Below are positions 49,638-61,937 of a stretch of DNA of 64,000 bases, piece by piece. The DNA comes from Paramecium octaurelia (taxonomy: Eukaryota; Ciliophora; Oligohymenophorea; Peniculida; Parameciidae), in contig CAJJDP010000124.1 in assembly GCA_905182995.1 (NCBI GenBank), positions 213,072-277,071 of the forward strand. The letters are read 5' to 3'. Made by a program: the position numbers and the translations under genes. The notes under the pieces were generated by a model. The model was not told where the DNA came from, did no database searches, and saw only the letters and a program-made list of their open reading frames with translations. Position 1 is the stretch's first letter. The number at the start of each line of letters is the position of its first letter.

Positions 49638-52600
49638 TCACCAAAACACATCCAAAACATTGCCCAAAAATGACTTCTCTTCTTCTTCAGTTTCTTCAGC
49701 TTTAAATTGTCTAAGCAATACAAAGCCTGTGTCTGAAGTGAAAGCGTTACTGAGGGTAAGTGAAACAAATTATTGATTTAAATCACCACCAACGTTATAG
49801 ACATAAAGTTGATAAGTTGGATTCAAATAATATGTTTGTAACAAGTTCTCATTGATATCAACATTTCTGATGATGTTAGCATAGAGTCTTGGCTAAAAAT
49901 GATAAATAAAATAAATTTACGAAACCAATGTTCTTTGGAATATAGGCTAAGAAATCGTTCACTTGAGGATAGCCATATTTGGATTGAGTTCCTCCGACAA
50001 ATTTAATCAAAGGTACTCCTAGGATTGGTTCTTTTGGTAACAAATAGGATGCTAACAATAATTAACTGTTATCAGTATATGCAATGACAGCATAATCATT
50101 ACCGACTGTGGCCTTATTCAAAGCGGTCCAAGTGGAATATTGATTTAGGAGATAGATCACATTTTGGGAAGTCAAGGGGAGACCAGTTGAAACTGTTTTG
50201 GCATCGAAGGTCAATGCAATACCATAGTGAGCTGATGTGTCAGTTGTGATGAGGACTCTGAGTTTGAGAGATTGTTCAGATGATGAGTATACGGGAGTCG
50301 ATAATTCTAAGACTTAGTAGAATGAGCTTGATGATGAAACAAACTGACCCTTGTTGATGAATGTATAAAGATTCAATGTGGAGTACTTGGTTTACCATGT
50401 GATAACTCCGAAAGTGTTTACGGATGCATCAATTGCATATAGGTTTTGTTTGGCATCAACTATAAGGACTTTGAGGTAATTTGTGACTCCAACTTTGAAG
50501 GGAGCAATGTAGAAGCTGCTGAAATAACTAGATTGATTTCCAAAGAAGGCTTTGTCAAATATTTGTTGTAAATCGAATGAGACTTGTTGGGAATTAGCAG
50601 TCCATTTGTAAACATTGAGTGCTCCTTCATAGTTTCTGGGTCTTTAAGGATTAGAATTCAAAACGAAGACGTAATTTCCACTGATGGCGAGTTAGGAAAC
50701 AGTGAAGACTCCATCGATGGTTTGGATGGTTCCGAATTGATGACATTCAAGTAATCCAGTGGTTGAGCATTTAGCAATGTGGAATACCTTTTAGTTATTG
50801 AGTTGACAAGTGGCAAAGATGTAGACTCCGTCTTCGGTGGCGACGATGTGATCGCATGCATGGGATTAAGTGGTTGAAAGAGAAATGGAGTAACTGGTTT
50901 CTTCTTTGTTTTCGCTATCAGCAATCAAGACTCTGAGGGTTTGTTAGTTGGCTAGATAAATAGTTCTTTATCCTTTGTATGGGGCAGCATCGATGATGTG
51001 ATATCCATTGAAAGAGCCTGTGTCCATTTATTAGACAGTTTGAATTGGTTTGACATAAGAATCACATTAGTTACAATCAATATCCAAGAAGACAGCTTGT
51101 CCATCGAACCAATCAGCAACAAGATCAATGTTTTATTCAGTTTGGGAAGCATTCAAGGGTCTGTAATCAAGAACGTTTTGCTCAATTCTTAGAGTGATTT
51201 GAGTATTGACAAGATTGATAACCTAATAATAGGTGATGGGTGTGATATCGTTGTAGTTGTTGATTTGGAATTTGATAGTGAAAACTGAAAAGTATGAAGA
51301 TTAGTCATAAGTTGGTTGGATTGTTAGGACAGGATAGTTGAAATAGGAATATACTTTTTATAAGGTACCACTGTTAACATAGAATACCATTTGACTTGAT
51401 CCAGCCGTTGACATCATAATGGATGTACCATCGGCTATTTTGCTGCCCAATGGAATAACTTTGAGTAAGGAATCTCTTAACAACTTTCCTGGGCCATAGA
51501 CTAGGACGACAGTTTGGGCACTCTTGCTATCATAAGCTCTAACAAAGAGTACACCAGTATCTGAACAGAAATCAGTCTAAAGTGGAGTTTAGATGGTGTA
51601 CCAATACAATGGTACATTTTTCATGAGATGGATGGAATTCAAATTCTGAAGATCGTATTCTTGAATCAGATTTTGAGTGGCTGATTTCAATATAACGAAA
51701 AAGCTCTCTAATCCAACTGCCACATCTATTGATCCTTTACTTAGGGTGATAACTTTGATGACTGTAAATTCAGCATGATAATCACCAACAATAACATTAT
51801 CGTCGTTGGCTATGAAGAGGATATAAGAATTGTGGACTCTGTTTCCGAAGATTCTCTAAGGATTCCATGAACCTGTGAATCCTCTGTATCTGAGCATAAC
51901 TTCAGTTAAGGAATATTCCAATTCGAATGGACTGTAAGTAGAACGTATGTCGATTTATTTTTTGTTACCCAAGACAAAGTAGAATCTATCTTTCAAGACA
52001 GTCACACTTGTGATTTTATTAAGAGTCTCAGCTGGATATGAAATGGTATCGACAACACTGGTTCCATTGATACCACTAACTCTAATGGTAGCAGAGTAAT
52101 CGTTGTCCAAAGCAAGGTGGTAAATGTTGAAACCTTAATACCACCAAATGAAGTTGTTCAAATTTAATTAGGATTATAAGTTGAAGCTCTAATATTGCTT
52201 GCATTCTGATCTAGCTTTGAATTTGTCTCTGATGTTACATTAATAGATGGTTGTAGTCTTGTTTGTTGACTATAAGAGGAGTGCATAGCTTTCTTCATTT
52301 GCATCCAATACCAATACATCAGAATAAATCACTGAAGATGGATTTGGTAGACTGATAGATTCAAGAAGCATCTCTTATAATTGAACAATCTTGGCGGTCA
52401 CTGTTGTGGCTTCCTATTGTGATAACAACTAAAGGTAATTCAGATTTGGTCCAGAGGCAAGTGGATCAACATTCACTGGTGCAGGAATATCGTAGAGAAG
52501 ACTTGGAATTTACAACTCATCTGTTGGTTAGACTGAATAGTCACTGGCATTGAACACTTTGAAGTTTATTGTCACCTTGCACTAATCTGAAAATGAATCT

Positions 52601-53970
52601 GTGGCTATCAAAGAAAATGATGATAAAGTGGATGTTGTTGTTGATGTGCTTGGGAATCTTAATAGACCATGTGTAAGTGAATATCTTCTTGAATCTACTT
52701 AAGTGATGGAAATCAATTCAGTTTCATATGGATTAATGATGTATCCCTTGGCTCCTTCGACGACTTCCTTGTGGATGAAATCTTCATGTTCAGTACTGAA
52801 CAAATATGTGACACCCTTCTATTAGATTATCAAAAATTATTATGAAATAACTAAGGTAGCTGGGTATGCTGCTGTGAATTCCAAAATGTATGTATTTACT
52901 GGTACCTTGCCTTCAACGATTTGAATGTAATCATTGTACATGATGGCGATGACTTCCTTGACTGTTCCATCTTCTTGCAATAAGTAATCTACATCGAATT
53001 CATATGCCTAGTCCTTTGAAGCGACAATTCTGTCAACGAAACCGAATTCACCATTTCCTAAGAATTCTAAAATATAGATTCCATCTCTGGCTGTCAAGAT
53101 GTAAACCAATCCATTCGGGAAGACTTTGAAATCGATCAAAGAAAAGTTCATCTTCTCTGGGTTTGCTACTTCTGTGATTACTCCCAAAGTTGGTGCATCC
53201 AAAACACTTTATAATCTTGGGGTGCCTTCGCTGTCTATGTAGAACACTTCAAGGAGAGATGATAAATCTAATCCTGTGCTTTGAGTGGCATATGCTGGTG
53301 TTGATCTAAAGAGGAATGTGTGATCATGTCCTAATTTATTTGTGAACACTATTGTCTATGAGATTCTCTTGGTGTTCACTCTGTAATTGTTGTAATTTCC
53401 GTTCTGATGGATTTTTGAATTTCCATTCTTGTCAACTATGAAAAATTTATTTGTGAATGGTAATTTCTGACTATCAATACAATCCAATATGAATTTATCT
53501 TTGTTCAAATAGTCCACTCCCAAACATGAAAGGTATGAGCTTCCTGTTGTGATGCTGATCTTCTACTTGAATTGAGGAGGAGTAGCATTATCACCTTGAG
53601 CGCCTTCTGCGTAGAATAAATCTATTGAATCCAATTCCACCTCAATGAAGACAAAGTGATTCATCCACACTCTTTGTCCTTTCTCAGTCAAAGCACGAGA
53701 GGCTGTGACTCTGTTGATTGTTTCAGAGTGAGGCTTTGGACTGCTCAATTAAGCAAAGGGTTTCTGAATTTGAAACAATGACTAAGAAGGACTCAGAGTG
53801 TATGACAAATAGGCTCCCTCGAAGAAAGTATCTTTCAAATCCCATTCTAAAGTTTCGCCTGTAGAAGGGAACACCTTGAGGGTACTAAGCTTGGTATCGC
53901 ATGGCTAGAGTTTGAGCTACTCTCTGGCAGCCACGGCAATTACGATCAAAATTAAGATTTTTGATGTCAT
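49638..53970 (-). CDS. Large secreted protein, paralog family member G (no membrane anchor)
   Basis: 1,434 residues, one 28-nt intron (49893-49920). The signal peptide is MTSKILILIVIAVAA. It is the closest relative of member H: shared blocks are LIDFKVFPNGLVYIL, the central motif (MKNVPLYWYTIQTPLQTDFC, LFVRAYD, VVLVYG, LLRDSLLKVIPL) near 51450-51650, and W-F-D-GQ followed by C-x2-C (IDCNQCDS) near 51090. Unlike the other six it has no hydrophobic C-terminus. The chain ends in an acidic stretch (AEETEEEEKSFLGNVLDVFW) at TGA 49638-49640. It may be secreted or held by a partner such as member H, with which it is divergently transcribed. Confidence 0.83.
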
Positions 53971-54100
53971 CGCTTAAAATAAAAATAATAATATGGCACA
54001 ATGAGTTTCAGAATATATATTTCTTCATTATGATGTCATATTATATGTGGAAAAATTAAACAAATCCTCCATTAATTAATTATTTATGCTATAAGCTCAT
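53971..54100. promoter_or_regulatory. Shared divergent promoter of members G and H
   Basis: Just 130 bp, very AT-rich, separate the ATGs of two closely related genes pointing away from each other. Co-expression from a common promoter is likely. No named element is visible, so the call rests on position. Confidence 0.45.
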
Positions 54101-57100
54101 ATGTACATATTGGCATTATTGCCTATTATGGTTCTGTCGACTTGTAGTATGTGTTTATTTGTTATTCTCTAGCCACGGTTGAATTATAAGATCATGTCTA
54201 CCCTACCATAAAAGAAACATTCAAATGGGATATCAGAAGATTTATTCAAGGTGATAATTTGAAGTATTAATTGGATTCTGCAACTTCTCTTTTCCAACTT
54301 GAATAACCCCTACATAAGCTAGATGAGAAGAATCATTTTGCTTGTAATAAGAATATTCATCAATTAGCATTCATTGATATTATAGCCATAAGAGCTTTTG
54401 ACATTCCAGAAACTGGTGCTTGGACCAATGATTTCGCATTCATGGGCCAAGATCTTGATGACTATTCATGGTGGATTTACTATACCGAAGGGTAATTAAT
54501 AATTATATATCATACTAGAAAGTAAACAGAGATGAATGTGGCTCCAAAATTTGATAAAGAAATTCAATTCATAAGTAACAATCGTCAAATAAAATGCTTG
54601 GATCTTGAATACATCGACAGAGATACATTTTTAGTTGATTGTATCGAACCGTAACCTCAACCGGAAGAGGGTCGCTTACCAGGAAAGAATTACGTTTACA
54701 TCATCAAGAAGGGAGATCCTCCCAAAATTATTTCAGAATTTACATATTCTAGAAAATATTTGACTGTGAATGATAGAAAGGTATAATATCATGTCTACAA
54801 TGCCCAAAATATCGGCGATGGCTTGAATGATGAGGAACCTCTTCGAATTTTACTTAGAGGTCAGTATGCTTACGGAACACCAGGTAGCAGTCCAACTAAC
54901 CTTGATGGAGATTGCATAATTGATTTGTTGAAAAATAATGACAAAAATGAAATTGTTGAAACTGCTCAACATTTGGATAGAGGATTATTGATACAAGATT
55001 TAGGCATAAAAGCAGAGGATTAAGAGAATTTTAAGTTTACTTTGATTGATTTTAAAGTAATGCCAAACGGTGATATCTATGTATTGGATGCCTACAATGG
55101 TATCTACATTTATTACATCAATTCAAAGTCCGAATTCAAATATAAGGGTAAGATTGAAATCGGAGATGGCGCAACAAATCCAGCCTATGCCTTTGATGTT
55201 AATAATAAGATTAACTAACAAGGAATAAGTCATGTTCACATTGCAGTGGTTCATTAGAAATCAGTGGTTGAATACATTGATGGAGTATAGAAAGGAGGAT
55301 GGTTGAACGCATTTGAAGCTAAGCATCCTTCATTCATTTTTGCAAGTCAATAATTTTTAATTGTCAATCCAGGAGGAAACACATTCTTCATTTACAATTC
55401 AGATCATCAATTCCTCATTCACACAGAGACTTTGCTCACTAAAATATACTTGGCCAATCCCTATGAACCAGATTTGATTGCTGTCACAAACTCATTCGCT
55501 TACAGATATGAAGTTGGTCATGCCAGATTGGTAGTCCATTCATTCGATGCTACACTTGGAGATAATGAAGTAGTATTTTCAGCCGTAGGATCAGACGAGA
55601 GAAGATGTTAAGCCTCTCTCAAGTATCAAATAATCAAGGAGGGTGACACCAACATTTATCCTGTTGATCATATTCCCATCCCTAATATAATGTAATACCC
55701 TTCCGATCCAATAGAAGTTTAAGAATTTGCAGCAGGACCAAACTTGATTTACACAAATGGGGATGATTCACAAAAGGATCATGTTATTGTGGACATCCAC
55801 ACTGTTTGGGAATTGAATGTGACTGGATTGACTTATCCAACTATTACTGATGTGGCATATGCAGATATCCTTATAGATCCACATTGGGTTGATGAACATA
55901 AGTTTTGGTTCCTCTACTAATTGCAATCAAATAAATAGATTGAAATCTTTGAGTGCACAACTCAAACTAAGGTATCAAGAGATGTTCATTGCGAAGAACA
56001 TTAAAAATTTAAGATTCCAAATTTATTGAATCCAATTACTTCTTAATTTGATTGGGATGCAGAAGAAGGTGACGTATTAACACTTTAATTCCTCGAAAAC
56101 GATTATTCAATTTCAATCTATGAGAGTACTCATGATTAGTCATCTCCATTATATTCTTTACCATAACCCCCCTTAGACCCAATACCTGAAAATAAGATTA
56201 CTTCATTCAGTGTTTTGGGAAAAGCCATCTATATTGTGATGCAAAACAAAAAAGAAGTTGATGCTTGGTTTGGTTTCTTCCCAACTCCAACAAAACATGT
56301 TATTTCCAGTTAAACTATGAAGGATTAGGGAAGTGATAGAATATTTGAACCAAGGAAAGTGTTTGGAAATCCTGCCTTGAAAAGTGAATTTGTGTTGATT
56401 CTATCAAAAGATTGCATTTTCTTCGGAGACATGAGAAACTTCTTTACCTTAATTCATGTATTCGACATCATCCCTGATGCTGAAGTCAGAGCCTATTTGG
56501 GAATGAGAACAATCTTTATTGTTCAAAAGAGTGAAACCCAAGGATTCAAGATCCAAGAATACAATTATGAGAAATTGAACAACATCTACTTGATGAAGGA
56601 ATTACCCCTTTATGATTATGTCATCCAAAGTCCATTAACAACTGACTTCTGTTTTTAAACTGGATTCTTGTTTGTACGTGCTTTGGACCCAGCCTCATAG
56701 GAAACTGTGATCTTGGTCTATGAATCAAATGTCCTCTATCAATTGTCATTACACAAAGTAGTTCAAACACATTTGAAAATTAATGATGGTCAAATCATGA
56801 ATATGGCTGCCGCTGGACATGACCAAATGTACATGTACGTCAACAATCAACAAAATGTCTAAAAGATGGTTGGATTCTTAAGAGATGCCCTTGTCAATAT
56901 AAAGCCATCACATCTATCCAATCAATATATCACCAATTTGGTCGCTACAGTCAATATCACCAATCAAGCAATCACTAAGCCCATGTCAATTAAATATCCT
57001 GTTAAGTATATCAACACTCAAACCTATATTCAAGTCAATTAAGAGGAGTTGGCAAAACAAAACTCACAATTTGTATTCACCAATCAAGCAGCAGATCAAT

Positions 57101-58740
57101 ATTTATCAATTAACACAACTGGATGGTAAGGCGGATAGGTTATTAAATATGAAGCCATCTGTGATCAATGCGAATCACATCTAATCTAAATGGTCAATCC
57201 AGTATATCATGTTACTGATGGATCAAACTATCAATAACACTTCGTTGATGGAGTTGCTGCTGGAAATGAAATGATCTTCTAAACTATAGATTCCATTATA
57301 TTACAAGATGCTGAAGGTAAATGGGTTGGAACACACAAATTACCAGTTGGAGTTGGTGCTGATTGTATATCCATAACCGCAACTGAAGATGGAAGAGCTG
57401 TTTTCAGTGGATGTGAGGAAAGAGGAATTGTCAATATTTATCTTTCAATTTGTGATGGCAAAACATGCACTGCAGCTACACCCGCTTTGTAATAAGTTGC
57501 ATAAGGAGCTAAACATCCATCCAAACTAATTTATAAAGATGGAATTCTCTTCATTTTGGATAATTACAATGACAGACCTACCTTATATGATGGAACTGTT
57601 AGAGTTCACAAGGTCGGTCTTAACATTGAAGCCAAAACTTGGGATCTAGATGCAGGAAAAGTCATTAATTCATAGTTCTTGAGCACTGAACTCAATATTC
57701 CATTTTAAGCCTCAGATTTTGATGTTATTAAATACGAAGTTGGTAATGTTAATTACTATAAACTTCTTTTGTCCAGTGCTCTTAAGAGATTATGGTTTGT
57801 TGATCTTTATTGGGATAATGGAACAATCAAATTTGGATAGCATGATAAATTTGAAATTTACAATTTAATAGGCAAAAATTTAGCAATTGAAGAAACCACT
57901 AGATTCTATTAAATTCGAGCAATCAAATCAACCAAAAAGGATAAGAAACTCTTGACTACTGCTTTGGTATCAACCACTAATATGGCCACTTATGGTGTGA
58001 CATTTACCTTCGATATTTCAGATCCTGTTAAAGGAGCACCCGTTGAGGCTGATGGAACCATTCCATTCTTGCTTGCCAATTATGGAACATGGAAATAACT
58101 CAACAAACTTACACTCTTTGAAGATCATGTTGCCATTGCATACACTAACGATAAGAGTATTTTAGTTGCTCTCTATCTATTGCCAACCATCGACCATAAT
58201 GCTGTCTAAGAAGGCGAACCTAGAGTTATCACTCTTATTGGAGGTGAAGAAGATGAGTAAACTAATCAAATCTCTACTCAATTTGTCATGACTCTTTCAA
58301 AAGATGTTGCATTAGCAAGAGTACATTAAATTATTTAATTTTATAGCCTGTCCTCCATACCAACCTTGTATATAACATTGCATAAAAAGAAAACATGCTA
58401 ATCAAATATGGAGTCACTGATTTTCCAAGGTTACTCATCCAAAAGGGAGATCAAATCAAAGAACAAGTTGTATCCATCTATGCTAAAAATGACTATGGAT
58501 AAGCCAAAGGAGTCATTCGTTTAACCAAAAAAGATCCACCTGGCCCCAATCCTCCCAATCCAAACGATGACGATTCGTAATTTTTACATTTTATATCCCT
58601 TTAGCAAAGGAAGTAGCAATTGGTGGTGGATAACCTTGATCGTTATCTTTGGAGTTGCAATCCTAGGTGTTGGTGGATACTTTGTCTATACAAAATATTT
58701 TAAATCCTCAAATGCCCCCTTACATGTTTAATCCTATTGA
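54101..58740 (+). CDS. Large single-pass membrane protein, paralog family member H
   Basis: 1,509 residues, the longest of the family. Introns are 54144-54172 (29 nt, right after the signal peptide MYILALLPIMVLS), 54492-54518 (27 nt, stopless multiple of three, so less certain), 58321-58346 (26 nt) and 58577-58604 (28 nt). The central motif near 56600-56760 reads MKELPLYDYVIQSPLTTDFC, FVRALD, TVILVYE. W-Q-G-GQ is followed by C-x2-C (AICDQCES) near 57150. A Pro/Asp stalk (DPPGPNPPNPNDDD) precedes the last intron, and the membrane anchor WITLIVIFGVAILGVGGYFVY lies in the final exon with a short tail. The pairing with G suggests a joint role. Function unknown. Confidence 0.84.
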
Positions 58741-59139
58741 TATATCATAATAATAATTTAAATTATAAATTATAAATTTAAGTCAAAGGCTCCATAGAAT
58801 TTATCCTGAATTAAACAACTCGATTAGATTAGTATTTTATGATTATCAACTTTGTGGTTCTAAATAATTATTTATTTAATAAATTAGTGCGGCTAAATAG
58901 TTGTCTCACTCTAATCTACAAATTAAATAATTATTTGGATAATATTCATAACATTTTAAATTCGAAGTTAATAACTAAGTGATTTATCATTAATCAAAAT
59001 GTAATTCATTAAGTATTTGTTCTTAATTAATTTATATTATTCTAAAATGACAAAATAAAAATCTCAAAATTCATACTGCTTTAAATGTTTATAAATATAT
59101 TAGAAATTTGTTTAATTATAAAACTGTTCAATATGAAAA
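58741..59139. other. AT-rich convergent spacer
   Basis: 399 bases between the TGA of member H (+) and the TGA of the Myb gene (-). Many short TAAATTAT-like words, no ORF or RNA signal seen. Confidence 0.5.
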
Positions 59140-59957
59140 TCATTTCAGAGACTAAAGTATGTATCCCCTTGTTTCCACACTCCAATACTAACTTGATTGA
59201 TTGTCTTCAACTACCTCATTTGAATTTTTGTTGAAATCCCAATCATATTGTATTTATTGTTCATCTGTGATTTGAATATTTTACTCCTCTTAAAAATTAA
59301 CTTAATTTTGCACCTTCTCCATCTCATCAAAAGGCTTGACTTTGAAATACAGATTAGGCTTGTTCAAATATTTCTGCTTCAGGTAGGAATAGAAGCGATT
59401 CTTAATCATGTTCTCCTAATTATTTATGATAAAAAGCATACTGATCTTCCATGCAATTTCTCGGATATTTTACTCCATTAAGACCCGCACTTCAGATATT
59501 CTTGGTATATCAATTCGTCTTCCACTTCTGTGATGGGTCCGTGATTTAGATTTGGATCGAGAACATTCTTGAATCTCCGTCTCACCTGCTTACCCGATTT
59601 GATTTTCATACGTTCAGCTATCTCATTCCACGATGGCCCAAGCTCTTTATAAATTTTTAATAATGTTTCATCCTCCTCTTTGGTCCATCTTTTAGCCTTA
59701 TTCAGTTGGAATCCCTGGCACAGTCTTATCCTTTTCCATCTTTGGCAACATTGAGATGCATTCCTTTATTCCATCATCTATGCCACTCGAAGCCAACGAT
59801 GTCCAAATAGTGACACATTTGCCATTAATTTCTTATCTTCCTCTAAAGTCCATTTAGTTCTAGTGAAGATGGAAGAATCTTTGATTTCACAACCCGTTTC
59901 AGCGTTTCTTGTTAAACGTTTACTAATTTATTTTCTAATCTTGCTCTAAGAGCTCAT
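59140..59957 (-). CDS. Three-repeat Myb DNA-binding protein
   Basis: A 263-residue nuclear protein. One 26-nt intron (59416-59441). Three consecutive Myb/SANT repeats: R1 TKWTLEEDKKLMANVSLFG ... CCQRWKRI, R2 RWTKEEDETLLKIYKELG ... GKQVRRRFKNVL, R3 PITEVEDELIYQEYLKCG ... NMIKNRFYSYL. Most of the spaced Trp residues and the helix-3 recognition segments are present. In R3 the first Trp is replaced (ITEVED). Order and spacing match the R1R2R3 class (c-Myb, SNAPC4-like) found across eukaryotes. A Q/N-rich tail of about 70 residues follows. It is probably a transcription factor or a snRNA-promoter factor; targets cannot be read. Confidence 0.87.
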
Positions 59958-61142
59958 ATATGATATTTTAAAGAAGATTTAATTAATTTGAGAACTATCT
60001 GGTATTTTAAGTGAAAAGTTCAACTAATATAATTAAGATAAAAAAGCAATAACTTAAAATCAGAACATTAAGAAAATATCCTTGAATGGAGGAAGTACAA
60101 AGCTACATTTAATATAATAATTCAATTCTAGAAAAATTCATGAAAATTATTAATTGCTAAATATTAGAAGTCAGCCGCATGAAACAAATTTATAGGTTTT
60201 TGCAATCCTTTGGGTGTGATTAAAAACCCTAAAATTAGATTTTCCATTATTTCACAAAATAATGGCTATTGATGTATAGATATCAGAATTAGTTCAGCTT
60301 ATTTCTCCATATTTCATTTTTGATCTGGAGTCCTCTTTAAGAATATTTCCTCAAAATTTCTTTGAATAATATGTCTATGACCTTCCAAAAAAAATTAAAA
60401 ATAACACATAAAAATATTTATACATAACAACCTAATTATATTTCTAAAAAGCATAAAATAATAATTAATATTAAAAAAATCCTTTAGTACTCATAATCAT
60501 CGTTTTAATTTTTTATAAAATAACTGATAGAAATTTTTCAGAAATTTAAATACCAACTGCACCTTTTTTTGATTAAATAAGTAATTAATATTCTCAAGGA
60601 ATTTTTCTTTCTAATTAATTTCCTAATACTGACTTCAAAATAATTCTCCTAATGATAATTATCCACCTTTCAGAAACACAGATATATCAAATTCGAATAT
60701 GTCACAAGGCGAAAACCAATGTAACTATTTTAGTCTAGAGACCCAAAAATAATTGTTAATTTTTCATTCTAATTATTTTTCATTAAAAACTTAATTTATG
60801 CTTAATTATATAAATAAATTTTTCGTTGCTTTGTATAATTTCTATTTTTCCATTTAAGTAACATTAATTGATCTTTCGGGTCCTACTCAATAATGAAGGA
60901 GATTTTTTAGATTGTTATTATTAATTTGATTAAAAATATATTAGTCTTAGTAATTTGAGAATAACAAAAATATAAATTAAATAATTGTAATTAAAATATT
61001 ATAAATGAAAGAATATTAGGTTAGATAAATTGCTAATCCTTCTCTAAATTCATACTTTAAATTTTTAGCAATTATAAGCTGTAATAAAACATTAGGAGTT
61101 TGGATTGTATATTATCCAAACATTAATAACAATTAACAAATG
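59958..61142. other. Long AT-rich non-coding region
   Basis: 1,185 bases without a convincing ORF on either strand. The only compositionally distinct bits are near 60180-60240, 60690-60760 and 60870-60900 (less AT-rich, for example ctttcgggtcctactc). They could belong to a non-coding RNA or regulatory DNA, but I see no tRNA cloverleaf or other named structure. Confidence 0.5.
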
Positions 61143-61916
61143 TCATAAATTGATTACTTATAAAATATGATTTTGGTAATGTAAACTCAAGAAAAAAGAC
61201 ACAAGTAAGGATAACAGGAAAATGAGTATATCCAATTTTCCCGATTTTGGTTTGATATTTGCTCTTTCAGTCAAAGTATTGTTGAATTTTTAAACATCTT
61301 GCTATCAATTTAATAACAATGATTACTAATTCTTATTCCTTCTTGGTGACTTCCTGTTGTAATACTTCAAATTTATTGCAAAAGTATTCAGCTTCGATTT
61401 TAGCCTTATCCGCAGTAGGAATAGCAATGACACGTGCAGGTTCTGCCTGTCCAAACTATTTATTAACTGATTGGAACATTTGACTTTGATTCCCTTGACT
61501 TTGAGCAACAATTTTTCTATCTTGAGTAAGAATAGCAATATTAATCTTTTATTTTTCAGACTTCCTCATTTTATCCAAGAATATGGGCCCAACATCTTGA
61601 ACCCCTTGAGGCAAGGTGGTTGTAATCAATAGCAATTTTTCATTAAAATCCTTGATTGAATTAATCTCAAGGACTTTGCTATTAAGTATAATATTGACTA
61701 ATTAACTCTGTCTGGGCTACACTATTCCCAAAGGGGGTTTGACCAAGAAAATGTTGAGATTGGTAGCTTTAAACTTAGGATCACGATTGGATAAAGAAAT
61801 ACCTTATAAGCGATGGGTTGATGAGTATCATTATATAAAGTGATTGAAGAATGCATATTGTCTAGTTTATTGTACTCGAAGTCGACTTGAGACGCACTCA
61901 ATCTTAGCATGTCCAT
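61143..61916 (-). CDS. VAP-like protein: MSP domain, coiled coil, tail anchor
   Basis: A 239-residue protein of the VAMP-associated protein family, which sits on the ER and binds FFAT-motif partners at membrane contact sites. The MSP domain is at residues 1-110 (LRLSASQVDFEYNKL, SITLYNDTHQPIAYK, VKPPLGIVQPRQS). A polar middle follows, then a helical part (AKIEAEYFCNKFEVLQQEVT) and a C-terminal membrane anchor (LDILIFLLSLLVSFFLSLHY). Introns are 61774-61802 (29 nt) inside the MSP domain and 61302-61326 (25 nt) before the anchor. Without the second splice the protein would stop at TGA before the anchor. It starts 21 bp after the stop of the ferlin gene on the same strand. Confidence 0.87.
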
Positions 61917-61937
61917 TTTATAAATAATTTAATTAAA

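Noticed and set aside
49594-49776. Plus-strand 60-codon ORF over the end of member G
   Set aside because: Antisense of member G; its minus-strand frame agrees with the rest of the gene through the 28-nt intron.
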